Source: Lates calcarifer
Lineage: Eukaryota > Chordata > Actinopteri > Centropomidae
Reading direction: 5' to 3'
Length of the DNA: 64,000 nt
NCBI RefSeq assembly: GCF_001640805.2
Contig: NC_066848.1
Span: 9,772,396 to 9,836,395 of the forward strand
A program made the position numbers and the translations under genes. Each line of letters begins with the position of its first letter. Positions within the stretch are counted from its first letter, which is position 1. The notes beneath the pieces are model-generated. The model was not told the DNA's origin, did not search any database, and worked only from the letters and a program-made list of their open reading frames with translations. Shown here piece after piece: positions 1 through 30,511 of the stretch.

Positions 1-2793
1 ATACCCTTCAGTCTAGTTTGCAACGGAGCATCATTTTAGATGCCCTTGCTCAGAGGGAGAAAACAGCTACAAAAACAACGAGACATTGGCATATTTCCAG
101 CTAACTGCTTGTTTAAAGGGCTGTTTAGTTTGCCTAACTTAAAGCACAAAACCTTTTCTTCTCTTCCTTTTCTGCTTAGGAGATGGTCCCCGTTTGCCAT
201 GTAATATATGCATCTTTGCTTTGATCTCGCAGTGATAATAATTCTTGCGAGTTATTTACTCAGTTTTGAAAACGCTTCAAAGCGGTGTCAAAGTTTTCTC
301 TGCTTTAGGGGTGCTTCTGTATTCTGCTGGCTCTTGGGTACTGGGATGACAGGTCCTCTGTTATAGGTGTAGATTTTTTTTCCAAGTCTTAGCCCTCAGC
401 GAAACATCAAATTACCCATCACAGTCCACAGCCCCCCCCTTCACAGCTGCCCCCGCCAACATATAACACCATATATATTAAACAGTTGTGCTTTACAAGG
501 TGTATTTTATGCACAATGAAAAGTGATTGTTTGAGGTAGCCTTAGGGATACTTTATTCTACAAGCAAGGCGGGGGAGAACACAGTAGAGAGCTGGCAAGA
601 GAGTGAGCATACGTATCAAGTATGATTTTTACAGGACTTGCAGCCTAAAGGCCTTTGTAAATAAATAATGATCAACAGATTGGCTGTGGGCTTTTGAAAA
701 GCATGCCTTTGTCAGTTTGCATGATGGGGAAAATTTTCAAAGCAAGAGGCTGCCTTCGTAGTCTGGCAGAGAGGGATTGTGGGAGCACGCCCATCCCCAG
801 CTTGTGACTGCAGAGTGATACACTGGAATAACTCAACTCTGTTTGAAATATATACTGAGGGAGGAAGAAAGAGAGAAGGGGGTGAGACATTGGAGTGAGA
901 CATGCTGTAAGGGAAATATCTGTCCTATATAAAAGTGCATCTGATAAGATACTGTATCTTACCCAGGGAAAATATTTTGCAATCTGTCGCACTGTAAATT
1001 TATTCCATTTAGAATTTTAGTGAATGTTTTTTGGTGAGGAAACTTCTAATAAAAGATATACTTACTAAATAATACACACAAATTAAATGTACAAATTCAA
1101 TATTTTTGCAATTTATTCATAAATTGGTATCAGTGTATCTTGGTGAATACAGAGGGTGACATTTAATCACAGATTGCATGCTAGTTGACCTATCCTTAGC
1201 ATGGCCTTGTCTCCAGTTCTGACGCGTCACTGTGCTAACGAGCTGCATTGCCACCATGGCATTAACACCATTTCCACGAACCTTTTTGACGGGTCATGAC
1301 TGACGACACGCATCCAGTCGCAGAGGATGTCATCCGCAGCTGATACCCCTTGGGCGTGGCACTGTGGCACAGACGTCATGTCTGCTCTCCCCGAGCCTTG
1401 TGGTAGGTTCAACCCGAGGCAGGGAGAAGGCAGAGGGAGAGGGTGGGGCGGGGGGGAGGAGGTGTGTGGAGCCTGTGACAGGCTGCCAGTCACACCACTG
1501 ACAGCTCTGTGAAAGATAGCTGTCTTGGCAGAGAGAGGTGGAGCGGCAGCCCGCCTGCATGCGCCAGTCAGCCCCTGTGTGGAGGCGAGCGAAGCTGAGC
1601 AGATTGAAGTGACGGGGGCTCCGTGGAGTTGATTGGCGCAACACGCAGCTCTGGATGAAAGATTCAGGCTGAGTGTAAAAACACTAAATGCTGTCAGTGT
1701 TATTATCACCTGCACTAACTGATAGAGGGGAGAGGGGGAAAGAGAGGTGGAGAGAGGGTGGCTAATTGACAGTTTTTTTTTTTTATATATACTTTAACTT
1801 TTCCTGCTATGGCATGCAACCCAAATGCAGGCTGAAGGAAGAGACAACATCAAAGCGTTGTCAGTGAATGACAGTGTTGATAGAGGATAGAGAGAGTGAT
1901 ACTGAGAGAGATGTATGTCAAATTCTTGAGATGTTTTCTCCCATATTACTCAAATGTCTGTCTCTGCAGTTCTCTGTTTTTGGAGTTGGTATAGTGCTGC
2001 TTTAACCAAGGATTTTACTATTTGGGTTGAATTGTAAATAAATTACATTTACATTGCTGCTGAACAAACAATGCTTATTGAAGAAAAGCAGTAAATTTTT
2101 GCAGCAAATCTCGACTCAGTGTTTTGGGTGAAATTTTCTGGAGTGCCTTTAGAGTAACTGCAAGAACACGTCTTGTAGGATAAGTGCAAGAACAAGAGAG
2201 GCAGTATAACAGGACTGACAGGAGCCCTTTCATGGTCAGTGTTACACTGGATAAAACTCAGCAGCCCACTGCTGTGGATTAGTCTGTTTGGTTGTGACAC
2301 GCTGTTGAAACATTAATGTCCATCAGTTGGGAAAGCAAAATGTGATTGGGCAAATTCCTGAAATATTTAAAGTGTGAGCCTGTTGGAGCGTTTACTATTT
2401 GCGCCGCATGGCGTCAGGAACTGGAAGAGAGGGTAAAAGCTGGTAATTGGCCTTGTGTTGTCATGCCATTCAGTCAGTAGCACTCAGGACTTGCTGTTCT
2501 CCTCTGCACCCCTTCAAGCACCAGGGTCTTTTAGTTTTCTGATGGCTTGACATCAAGGACAAGAAGGAACAGAGGAATGATATGGTAGTTATGGGACCTA
2601 GAGTACGTAGTGCTTTTAAAAAGTTTAACACTTTGGGAATGGGATGGACTTTTAATATGTTGTATGAGTAGACAGTGTGTTTCTCAAAAAACCCAGGTGG
2701 TCTTTTTGCCTCTTTCGTGTTACCACTTCAACCACAAGGCCACAGTCATTTCACAAAATGGTCTAATGTACATATATTATTCTGTTTTCTCAG
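1..2793. other. kcnma1: kcnma1 intron, 3' part
   Basis: This is non-coding sequence before the first visible exon. I looked for the preceding RCK1-linker exon and for the STREX alternative exon and found neither. A G-rich patch lies at about 1220-1650 and a T-run with ATATAT at about 1771-1787. Open frames here lack splice support and recognisable protein. Confidence 0.7.
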
Positions 2794-19167
<16,374 letters not shown>

Positions 19168-22100
19168 ACACCAGGTTTTCTTGCTGACTCACAAGACATC
19201 TGTGCGCTCTTTCAAAAAAGACGAGAAGAGATCACCAGTGGAGGAGGGATGATGATGACAGCGATGTTGAAGACTGACACATTTCTCTTCACTCATTCTT
19301 CTAATCAAGGGTTTGACAGGAACCCAAACTGGAAGGGACCTCCTATGTGTATACCTTTAATGTTACTTGCTCTTGGACATGGTTTTATTTATTAATGTAT
19401 CCATAGAGATGTACATAATGACAATCAAATAAGGATTGTACAGCCCCTCCCCCCTAGCACTTTTTGGAATTATTTTAAGAGTTGACAAAAAAAGTACTTC
19501 CTGTAATTCTTTGCAATAGTTCACCTCTTCGTGTGACCAGACTCCATGGCTAAGGTGACTGGTTATTGGAGGATGAGGGTTGCAGCGATAAACTGATCAT
19601 ATCATCTCCCAAAGATCTGCCCAGATGCGTCATGTCAAACCAGCTGGGTTCATCAGCTTCATATCTCCTGTCTGCTTCTGTTCTATTTGCACTAAAACTG
19701 AAAAAGTTTCTTTTGACAGAACAACTGGAACCATCAGATCCCCCCCCCAATAAAATGTCTCAGAGGAGATGAAGGAAGGAAGGTAGAAAGGGAGGGCTGC
19801 TTGGCTTCGGAGGCATACTAATCTTGCTCTTAGGTTGTTACACATTATGCCATGGCTTGAAGTTTGCTACTTCACCGTTGACTCGTCATGTTGAGTGAGA
19901 GCATTCCAGTCCTGCAGAACAAAAATCATCTTGCAAAACAGTAGTCTAAAAAAACTCGGAGAGTGGTGCAGCGTTGGTGTGTGCTGGCTGAGAGAGAACC
20001 CCTGTACCTACATGTCTTCTGCTGATGCGTCAGATCATAAAGCCTGTGACTCTGATTTCAAGCTCCTATCGCATGATACGTGCCTGAGCCCCCCTTCTCT
20101 ATAACAGATACAGTGCGGTTGATCAACCTGAATACATGAGAAGGATGAAAAACAACCTGCCCTGTCCTTCATGCGTTCAGGAGCATTTATGTACACGCTG
20201 TGTGTGTGTATGTATGTATGTGTGCGTGCATCACAGCCACTTGTCCTTCTGATGTTGCACTGATCGGTGCCGTAACCCCACACCCCAATATATCGGCTTG
20301 TATGTGATGGTGCACCTTTGAAGGAACAGCATGAGGGATCTTAGCTCTAAAACTGAATGCTATGGTAGAAAAGAACAGTAGAATCTGGAGGGTTTGGATC
20401 TACTAACAAAAATGTTATGTTGCATCAAAAACCAAACCAAAATCCCCAACTATGATTGAGCTGAGCTAACACGAACAGCAGCTGCGTGCCCACCGTTTAA
20501 CGCTTTGCCGTGATATCTGCGGCAGAATTGGGATCACAAAGACGAGTGGTGTATTTTCTGAATGTTTTGTCTGTTACGAAAAAAGTTCACGTCTGAGGAA
20601 AGAAATGCCACGTAGCGCATAAAAGTGGGCATCAATGGGTCCTCCTTTGATTGGAGTAACTGCCTGGCACAGGGTTGGCACAGAGGCAGTAAAGAGCTTG
20701 GATGTTCTCTGTCGCCAATCCAGAAGTCACACGCCTCAAAACTCTCAGGAGTTAAGCTGCTGTGTTCAGCCCTCTAACTTGGAGGGGAAAACGCTCAAAC
20801 ATAGTTGGGTAGAAATGCAACAATGCCACAGGCTGCTAATAAGGACAGTGGACAGGAACCAGTGTTCTTTATGCTAGCCTGTGTGCGATAAAGAGTGTAT
20901 TTTGCACATTTTTAGGCACTGATAGATCCAAATCCAGCTGTGATAGTGAAGGAGGATTGAGGTAGTAGCCTTGTACTCCTAATACCTAAACTTCATACAA
21001 ATATGTAGTTGGATTTATACATTTAAACATACTTATTTTGTATCCATTAACATAATCAATTTGTACTTATTTTTCTAGACAAGAACCAAGTGAAAAGTAC
21101 TATACTGAAGGAGATTAAAAAAGACTCCATGAATATCTTCAATCACAACTACATATCAAGGGATTTTGTGTTTGACTATATCATCTTTTATTTCACATCT
21201 TACTAAAACAAAAGATTATTTTTTTATCCCCCTGCCCCGTCTTTAACAAACTGTATCACTCTGGAGCTAATATAGCTTAGACTAGCTTGCAGTGTGAAAC
21301 CACCATCTTCAGCCTGGCAGCTCGGCTCTGTTGAGTGCTTGTAGAAATAAATTAAAGCTTCTTTTAGTTGCACAGATGAACCATGTCTACTAAATAATGC
21401 GTCTACTACTAAGCATCTCTCGCTGTGAACATGCAGACAGAAAGACAGGTGTACAGGAATTATATAATGGGGGGTAAATGTATTTAAAGAGCAGATCAGA
21501 GTGGTAATAATAAGGAGAAGATCAGAGAGTCGCTCCCTCTGTGTGCAGGCCAGGACTGAATGACCTTCATTAGATGTGTTTGACCTAAATTAGGTCCCTA
21601 GAGTGGAGGGAGAGTGTATACACTACAGCACAGTGTGCTGTTGTTTTCCACAAATTATGATTTCAAATATGACAGGGAGTCACTGGCTGTTTATTGCAGT
21701 GACTCTCCTCTATAGGCTGTAAAGGAAAAGTAATTCTAAAAAAATAATAATTTTGGAATATGGAAAAGAACATAATATTGTGCTAAATATGTTTGTGTAA
21801 ATTCAACCCATTATATAGACCACATTTCTTTCTCAAACAAAATGATCTGAGCTTCAATGTCCGTCTATTGGGTGTGGTGCAACTATACTGAAGCCTCATA
21901 CACATTGTCCTGAAGTGAACTTTTGAACTGTGATTACATCGTTGTCACACTTTGTAGCAAATAGATTTCTTTTCAGAAAATATGTGAGTAAAATGTATGT
22001 ATAATTGGGTTGTTAATGGCATACTTGCTAGCCTGAACAATAAGGAACTATTCATATTTGATAATGGCAATGACCCATTATACATAGAATCGACAGACTG

Positions 22101-23531
22101 ATTGTTATGTTGGAAAAAAAAAAGACAAACATGTATCTTGAAAATGAACTATCCCAGATTCTCTAGGAATGCAGGGAACTATTGAAGTACTGTATGTGAC
22201 ACAACGAAAAGTCAGGCAGAATTTGATCTGGTTTGTCAGCCATCACAAAGATGGAAGGTAGCACCAATTCAGCAAAGTTTATCAAAAGAGAGAACATCCT
22301 TAATTTTCCTGTTTTTATTACTTTGTGTTATTACAGGGTTTACATTCCATTTTGTCAGCTTGTCATTATCTGTCACAACTGCTTCTTATTTGTTTACAGA
22401 GTATTTTTTGAGGTACTTAAACATAGCATTGTTCAGAAATAAATCGGTACATGCTGCAAAACTGGCATTAATATAAACTCGCAAAGTAATGCACCATTTG
22501 TTTTCATCACACTTGATTACTGTGCTTTTTCTACCTGAACCCTCATTGTGCAACTCATTCAGGCTGGCATTATCACAACACTGGACTGAGATGTGTCTCT
22601 CCTTCCTACACCTTGTCGTATGTCTCTATTAGATGTTTTAGGTCTTTGCATTGTATACCTCTAAAGTTTTTAGAGTGTTTTTGAAGTGCCATGAAGAGTT
22701 TAGTTGAGTAAGCATCCTTCAGTCATTCAGGGACACAATTGTCCAATTGTTTTCCACTGTGAGAACGGTGTCTTGTACTGACATGGAGAACATCCAAGCC
22801 ATCAATGCCTCCATGCCAGTATAGTGCCAGGCAGTGCAGGAGGTCAAGAGGAGGGCCCATAATAAGTCCCACTATTGCGAAAAGTGGCATTCAGGAGGCC
22901 TGAGGGGCAGCTGGGGCAATTACATACGAGCCCTGGCCATCAAACCACACGTCTCTGCTGTGTGCTTGGTCACAGGTTATCAGATCATGTCATGTGGTGT
23001 AGTTAGATATGGATGACTGAAAGATGCACATAGAGGCCCATGCCTGTAACATCAGATGTGTTGTTTTCCACTGAACAAATCAAAGACTATGATGCGTCAT
23101 ACGTTACTGTTACAGTATGTTGCATTATTTTTGTTAATCTATTTTTTGCTGTAAAGGATGGATATAATAACTTATTTGCTGGGAATTGTACTAGATATAA
23201 TAGAATATATAATACTTATGGGGATGGGAGGTGGGTCTCAAGTCTTAATAATACATTAAAATTGCATTCAGCAATTTTTTTTTAAGAAAAGTTGCAATTT
23301 TTTGTTTATTTTTTTTGGCTGCCTATCAGTTCAGGAAGAATTCAGGACATTGCTCTTGCGTATCACAGATAGGATTTGTTGGCACATTGTCATTGCAGCA
23401 AACAGGAGTTTGACATAGCAGTCTAATTAGTTTGGATGTGTTCTAGATATGATGGAAAATGGATTATTTGATGGTGCTGAGTTGATCTACCTGACTCTGT
23501 CAAATATAATCTGCTGATAAATATACTGTCT

Positions 23532-23561
23532 TGTACAAAAAGTTTGTACATAGATTGTACA
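23532..23561 (+). promoter_or_regulatory. TGTACA cluster, candidate Pumilio sites in 3'UTR
   Basis: TGTACA occurs three times in 30 bases (23532, 23545 and 23556). The middle copy continues as TGTACATA, which fits the Pumilio consensus TGTANATA. Confidence 0.4.
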
Positions 23562-23585
23562 TGGTTTCTTTTTGTATTTTCTCAA

Positions 23586-23591
23586 ATTAAA
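23586..23591 (+). terminator. kcnma1: candidate distal poly(A) signal of kcnma1
   Basis: ATTAAA is followed within 10-25 bases by GT-rich gtatttgtgttct. It lies directly after a motif cluster that looks conserved. Earlier AATAAA sites may also be used. Confidence 0.5.
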
Positions 23592-23612
23592 ATGGATGTA
23601 TTTGTGTTCTAA

Positions 23613-26600
23613 AACTGGGAATTCTCCTCTTTTTATATTCCAGGTGCAAAGAAAAGTTTTCCACTATTTCAGGAATAAGAAGTGGCAGACGATGACTAAG
23701 AACATTTACTCAAAGAGTAAACTTAAGTACAAATTCAAGGTACATTTACTTTTCTGGGGTATTTCCATTTTACACAATATTTTCAGAGGAAACATTACAC
23801 ATTTTAGTCTACTCAATTTATTTTACAGCTACAGCATCTACTAGTTACTCTGTAGATTAAGATTTGATATGTGTAGTAAGTTAGAAGCTAACCGAAAAAA
23901 AAAATGTTTTCAAGGCCTTAAAAGATCTGAATACTTCTTCCACTAAGAGGATTAATACTGATAATAGCTCACTATTTACTCAGTACTTCTGAAACAGAAC
24001 TACATAAAAATCTCTGCATTCCCATATCATGGCACTACTTTTCAGTGTATATACAACGGACAGGTACTGTGAAATTGCAATAGACCCAGTACCTGACCTT
24101 GACTATCACCAAGGGAAGCCTCAGATGAATGTATATTGTATTTTACCAATCCCCACCCTGCAGACAGGTCGGTGACCCCGTGGTCCGAGTCACACCGCAA
24201 ATCCGCTTATCCATTGAGTCTGACATTAGTCTTGATTTACGTTTACTGACATGCTATTAGCTGCTCCATCACTTTCACCTGTCAGACTGTCAATCAACAG
24301 GGATCTGCAGTGATGGGTGGGAATAGCATTCGAATCACATTCTGTCCACATTGGCTGTATATCTCCACGGAGACGGTGACAGCGGGTGAGCAAAGGACAT
24401 CATACCAGGTATCTCGCTGTGCTGTCATGTCAGCGCTGTGAATGTTTGTGCATCACATCGGGATGTGTAGCATCTTAATGTGGATTGGGTTTACAGATAC
24501 AGTTATTCCAGGGGCAAATGATATACTGAGAGAGAAATCCTCTTTCCCCTGGTGGAGCTTTAACATGTCTAAGCAAAGCCTGGACGGTGATAAGCATGTC
24601 ATTAAACAGTGCTAAAGTTAAAGGATTTTTAACCTTTATGTAATGCAGCAATTTTTCAACTGAAATAATCTGCTTCTAGATACGCTGCAATAATATGTCG
24701 CCTGTGTCAAGGGTATCTCCTGAGAATCCTTCAAACATCATGAGCAGCACCAATTCTGAGGTGTTATGATGAGGCAGGATGACTTCTCAGACGATGACCC
24801 ACTCCTCTCTCATAGCAAGAAATCAGTGGACATCTCGTAAGTCTCTGGGTCTCCTCCTCCTCTTCCTCCTCCTCCACGCTCCTCAGCTGAAGTGTGCAAT
24901 TTCACACTCCAACATCAAACAAGCCGGTCAGAAGGAGAATGTATGACCCACCCTGGCATTTGTCCTCATTTTTCTCTCAAATGTGCAAACACTATTACCC
25001 TTGGGTTATCTTAAGTGGTGTGGTGAAGATTCGCAGCCTCTCCTCTCTCCTCCTCGCCAGACAAACCATCAAAACACGACAAGCGGAGGGGACCGAGCAG
25101 GGGTAAAAGACCAAGCGAGGAAGAGTGGGGTGGGGGGAAAGAAAGCAATGGAAATGGAGCAGATGTTTGTGTGGCTGTTGATTTGTGGCCTGATAAGGGT
25201 GCTACAGAGGCAGCTGGAATTGATGGCTTGTTAGTGAGGACGGGCCCCTCTGTGAGATGTTTTCAAAATGATTGATTTACAATAAAGTGGCTCCGGGTGT
25301 GTGCATGCAGGCAGAACTGATGCAGATCGATCCCACTGAAATTGATTGATCAGCCATTTAGCTTGGCAGTGTGTTTACCGAATGAGACCGAGCAGGACTC
25401 TCCTTTATGCAACCACCCCCCCACCCCCCCATAAAGCGAAGGAGAAATGCCACCTCTGGGCCTGTCTCGTTGCTCTGGCAGTGGCAGCAAAAACAAGCCA
25501 TATCAGAATATGAACCATAAAAATGTAATCATACAGTGAGAAATACTGGCATAAACGTTTACGATTGTGTACTTTATTCTGCTATCAACGTGTCCTTCTG
25601 TGACTTGGAGATACTATGCCTTTAAAAATAATGACTTACCTGCTCTATGCGGGTGGGGGGGCTGTTTGCCTTATCACACTGTCACATTGAGGCTTTCAGG
25701 GGGAGGCATAGAAATAACTAATAACAGTGGATTTCAGTAAACAAGCAGCTTGTTCTCAGCCATACTTAAAGCTGACACACCAACAACCTTTACCTGTTTT
25801 AGTAGAGCCGAGATGACTATCATACATAATGTAGAACAGCCCTCAAGTGTTAAAGTGCCTCATCTATGGACAGTGTCTTTAGCAATTTTTCAAAACAGTG
25901 CATACAAGGGTCTCCGTCTACATTTTATAAGGAGTTGCACAGATGGATAAAGCACAAGGACAATGTTTACCACGTGACCTCTGTGACTTTTCCTCACTTC
26001 CTCCCTGCCAAAACAAACCTCTCCACCGCTCTGCTAAGGACTTAAATCACCTGTCCTCAGACGCCTCATCCTGTTATTTGGATAATTGCCAACAAGAGCA
26101 AGCTTTTCCATTCTCACGACGGCATGCAGGCAGCCCCATCATGTTCCTTATTAACAATTTTACACACTTGGTCGCAGCAAGAGGGTGTCAGAATGCCAAT
26201 AATATTTACCGTCTGCTGTGCGGGGTATTCAGGGGAGGCTGAGTGTTTCTGATTGCCCTGACAGAAGCTGACAGCAGCCTGAACCTGAGATCCCTGCAAA
26301 TCGACCCGGCAGAGTGTCTTCTTCTTAAGGCACTAGGGTGTGCCTGTGGCCATGAACTAGGTGATGGAGCACCGCACCATTCATGTGTTAGCGCCAGAAC
26401 ACAAACAAAGGTAATCTTTCCTTTCATCTTTAAAACATGCCCTGCCTGATCGAAGATCAGAATTCATACAAGAAATCCATGTCACTAAACCTCTAAGATT
26501 AGGCCTGACATCAGATCAAGGACAGATCATATGAAAACGTCAGTTTGAAAACAGAATTCTTTCTAAAAGCTTTTGTAAATTACTACATAGATATTTTATG

Positions 26601-27342
26601 CTTCCTTGTTTTTGCCACTTAGGATAAACTGTCCGTTTTAGATGTCATTATGGGTCATTTAGTAAGTCAATGAGCTACAGCGTTTAAAATAATTTTCTGA
26701 AAGAGCTGGGAGGCAAGTAAATGAAACGGCTGTCTTGGGATTATTGAGCCTTCTCAGTCAATCCATCCAGTCTGTAATGATTTCCATAACATTGATGTGA
26801 AAGATGTTGACACCAATTATAGCATTTCCCTTTGACCCCCTGACAATTTTGACTTGAGGTGTTAAACATCACATTCAAGCACAAACACACACACACACAT
26901 CTGGTTACACCGCATCAGCTCAAACATATCAATATCAATACGTGTGGGCTGCAGGTGTGTGTAAGAGACAGTGTGTTTATGTGTGTGTGTGACAGAGACA
27001 GAGAGAGACAGAGAAAGAAAAAGAGAGATCCAAAGACTGAGCCCCGTCCCAATTCAGCTGTGATAATAGTTTCCATGACGATGAGGCATGCTCAGCGCAT
27101 CAGTTGTGGCCCAGATAAACAGTGATCCTTTACGAAAACAAGAAGGTCATTACAGCAGCTTGTCAAATCAATGCCCAGTGTGTCCAAGTTGATTAAGACA
27201 TCTCCCCTCAGCTCTGACACTCCGTCAATAGCAGCAGGCGCACAATGCAGTGGCGGGTGGGGGGATGGTGATGTCTGTGGCGGCAGATTTGTGTGTGTGC
27301 GTGAGTGTGTTGGAGGGTGGAAGGTGGGGGGGGTGTACTCCT

Positions 27343-27380
<38 letters not shown>

Positions 27381-28590
27381 CGCACACATACACACCTACG
27401 CAAACACACGCATAGTACTCAGATGATTGGAGTGAAATACCCATCAGTCAGGGAGCCGGGGTGGACTAATGATTCCCTGTGCTGCCTATTAGAACTACAT
27501 GACAACTCAATCCTGCTCATGGAAAGAGAAATGGAGGAGAGAGGGGGGTGGGCAGCAGGCAAGGAGGGGTGAATAAAGAGACAGAGGAGGAGAGGAAGAA
27601 AAGAAAAAGTGACCTTGTAGCAGCATCATTTGAGGCTGAATTAAATTGGCAAGAGCAGCTAATCTTTACCTGGGGCGATTAACAGAATTAAAGGAGAACA
27701 ACAAAGGCACAGAGGTTGGCTTTTCTCTTTTTTCTGTCTGCCACTGCCATTTGTAATTTGTGTTGAATGTCCTTTTCTGGAAAAGTTGGTGAATCTTCCT
27801 CTCTGAGCTCATCTCTGATGGCTGGGTTTTCTATCTGACAAACAATAGGAGATTTGTGGGAGGCTGTCATTATAACTGGTGGTCTATCATGAAATAAAGA
27901 TAATGTTCTCAAATCAGGCAGCCTGGGTTGCCATAGTGCAAATCATCAGTGTGATATTACTAATAATACTGGGGCATTTGTTTCTTTATTTCATTATTTG
28001 GTTAAAACCGTAGAATTTTGCTCATCCATCTTCAAACTCATGTACAATGTCTTCAGAAATACAGTGCAAAACTTCTCTCCCTTTGTGAAATAATGGGATG
28101 CTATTAGTAGGAAGTGAATTACTTCAAGTTTAGCCTCAGCACTCGGTCTCATAGCCCCTCTCTTCTCACAGGCTAATCAATATGTTTGGAAAGACAGACA
28201 AGGTTAGGCCTATCAGCTTGTCTGAGAAAGAAAAAAACATTGCTAATACCCAAATGCAAAGGTTCATGGCTGAACTTTACCCACACATAGAAGAGAAGAA
28301 GCATAACAGCCAATAAACCGTTAGCTCAGGGACATTCAACCAAACTCTAGTGAGTAGATCAATATTTTGTGCTATTGGCATTAAATCACCATATGCATAT
28401 TTGAAATGGTGAATGATTTGTATAGTTTGTTGTGAGAACAACTCTGCTTTGACTGAGGTAATACTTAACTTCCAGTACAGAAATGATTATCTACATACAA
28501 AGAACTTTTCCCCCAATCTCTGAAGAGGTTCTCTGCTGTATTTTGTACCACTAGCTCTCAACAACTGTACACAGCTGTTTCCTTTGACTA
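23613..28590. other. intergenic region downstream of kcnma1
   Basis: No gene is supported. Mixed-composition stretches with TAATTA/ATTGAT-type motifs at about 24150-24480, 25240-25400, 26700-26860 and 27620-27700 look like conserved non-coding elements but cannot be proved without alignment. Simple repeats include CA at about 26884-26899 and (CT)n at 27344-27377. Confidence 0.5.
27344..27377. repeat. (CT)n microsatellite
   Basis: About 17 CT units directly follow G-rich and GT-rich sequence. Confidence 0.95.
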
Positions 28591-28900
28591 CTTTGTAATA
28601 TTAAAGTTGCTGTCTTTGCTTTTTGGGCGTCTCACTATAAAGTGCACTATATAGTGAGTTCGACATTTTCCGTCCGAATGTATAGTGAGAACCCCCACCC
28701 CCACCCCAATAATGCATCGTGAAAAGTAGTGTATAACTGAAGACAGTACAATCTTTGTGTACAAACCGAGCAATGTATTCCATCATACATGGCGTTCGCG
28801 TCTGCGAGAGAGCAAAAAATGACAGACAGACTATATAGCCATGCATCAGGCGCATGGTTGTAGGTAAGATCTTGTAATACAATTATACACTGTAAATACA
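28590..28900. mobile_element. DNA-transposon-like fragment
   Basis: CTCACTATA and TATAGTGAG occur around the palindrome CACTATATAGTG at 28645-28656, with a further TATAGTGAG at 28681. This CACTATATAGTG-type end is typical of fish non-autonomous DNA transposons as I recall. The opposite end was not found. Confidence 0.3.
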
Positions 28901-28924
28901 ATTAAGGCTTCCCTCCGTCTTTAC

Positions 28925-29210
28925 GGTGGATGTTTTTTTTAAGACCAATCAGCGTTTTTCTGGCAATGTTAGCTGACGTATGTCGTCATGGGCGCGACGC
29001 GCTCGTCATCAGCCATGGCCGCAGAGAGACGGAGACACGACGTTGGAAAACAGATTTAAACCTGGTTTAAAGCACTGCTTCTGTTTGGCAGTACTGTGAG
29101 AGAACGTCCTTACCGGACTGGTCTGGACACTGAAACAAGCTCTGTAGTCGTTTTTTTTTTTTTGTCAAATACGAGCGAGGCCGGACGCTGAACACACTTG
29201 CAACGCAAAG
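28925..29210 (+). promoter_or_regulatory. CpG-rich promoter-like segment
   Basis: A CCAAT box (28945-28949) and a CRE-like TGACGTA (28974-28980) are followed by a CpG-dense stretch around 28985-29060 that is unlike the AT-rich flanks. It ends in the good donor gcaaag|gtaaag at 29211. The layout fits the promoter and first exon of a + strand transcript. A small frame from ATG 28988 stops after about 23 codons. Confidence 0.4.
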
Positions 29211-29214
29211 GTAA

Positions 29215-29310
29215 AGCAAACAGTTAGCGGCTAGCGTTAGCAATAGTGTTATAGGAGAGCGTTAGTATTAGCGGCTAGCGTTAGCATTAGCATTACCTTG
29301 TAATGATAAC
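29215..29310. repeat. GCTAGCGTTAGC simple/minisatellite stretch
   Basis: The motifs gttagcggctagcgttagca are repeated with variation over about 75 bases. A related stretch on the opposite strand lies near 51300-51350. Confidence 0.6.
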
Positions 29311-30189
29311 TTTCCATTTTCAGTCGTTTATATCGAGTGGGTAAAAGTGTGTTTAAGTTTCTGTGACTGAGGCGTCCCTGATATGAGTTGTGGGCAGCCA
29401 AACCTGGATGGATTATAACACAATGACTCCTTGGTAATGTGTAAATCCCTGTTTGTATTTTTTAACGGTCACTTTACTGACATTTTACATCTCTTTGTCA
29501 TTTTGTGTTTCATCCTGATCATTTTACCTTCATTTATGGTGGTTTATCATGTTGTTGTCATCAGTTTGTGGCTACTTGTGGTCATTTTATGTAATTTTGC
29601 GTTGCTACCTAGCTGATTTACACCTGGGTGTCGTAGCATTTGTGGCTTTTTCCTTATATCGACGTAATCATTTTGTGTCTATTTGTGGTGGTATTGCATC
29701 GTTTTACATCTCTAGCTGGCTGTTTTACATCTACTTATGAGCTTCTTTATGGTTGTTTTGCATGGTATTGTGTCTATTTAGTAGTTTTGTGTCTATTCCA
29801 AGTCATTTAAGGTTTCTTTGAGGCCATTTTGTGTTTCAGTTTGGTAGTTAGGCATCTCATTGTTATCATTTTGTGACCCAGTTTATTTTTTTTTTTTTTG
29901 ACTCTTTGTCTTGTCATAGTAAGCTGTCCATAGTCATCCATTGATTCCCTGTTGTGTATGTTATTGATTAGAAATTTAATTGTGGGGATCTGAGACTTTA
30001 TTGAGCTCAGTTTTGTGTTAAATACAAACTTGAAAGCTAGATTTTAACTCAGTGCTCCTCCACACGTTTTAAGCCTCAAGAGTCCCAATGTGTGATCTGA
30101 AGTTACTGTTATAAATTGTTATGAAAATTATTTTAAAAATTGATTTTCTGTCTGAGATCAATAAAGTCTTATTCTAGTTACATAATTTA

Positions 30190-30285
30190 TTCACCTCAAA
30201 ACTCAAAGTCTGATTGTCAAGGTTCTAGTGTTGTAGGTTTCAGTGTTGTATTCTTCTACACTTCAAGTTTTGGAGGTGAACTATC
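30190..30285. repeat. short fold-back repeat
   Basis: ttcacctcaaaactcaaag pairs imperfectly with cttcaagttttggaggtgaa about 75 bases later. It is possibly a solo MITE remnant in an intron of the candidate transcript. Confidence 0.4.
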
Positions 30286-30511
30286 CTTCATTAGTTAGGT
30301 TATTTGTTTTTCAAGTGTACTTGTGTTTTCCAGGCTTACTTGTTCAGCTGCTGCAGCCTGGACAGGAACACCAGCTCTCACCTTACAAACCAAACAGGTA
30401 TGTGACCTGAGATTTACCCAGTCTGAAAAATGTGCTGATGAGCTGGATTATTAATGTTAGTAAGTATGGTGTTTCATTCTTTTGGAACAGTGACAATGAA
30501 GATCTGTTCTA

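Larger units (their letters stand above)
19168..23612 (+). other. kcnma1: kcnma1 3'UTR (probable extent)
   Basis: About 4.4 kb of AT-rich sequence follows the DEC stop without splice-bounded coding sequence. Possible early poly(A) signals (AATAAA) are at 19749-19754, 21346-21351 and 22438-22443. The likely distal end has three TGTACA motifs at 23532-23561, then ATTAAA at 23586-23591 and a GT-rich stretch. Long 3'UTRs are usual for KCNMA1. The 3' end is inferred, not shown. Confidence 0.6.

Noticed and set aside
1227..1715. 162-codon minus-strand frame
   Set aside because: It lies in a G-rich patch inside a kcnma1 intron, overlaps other frames in both strands, and has no splice sites or known motif.
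27171..27572. 133-codon frame over the CT microsatellite
   Set aside because: Most of it is simple-repeat translation (SLSLSL).
29015..29059. Coding start at a good-context ATG (gccatgg) in the CpG patch
   Set aside because: The frame stops after 14 codons and is not in phase with the later exons.
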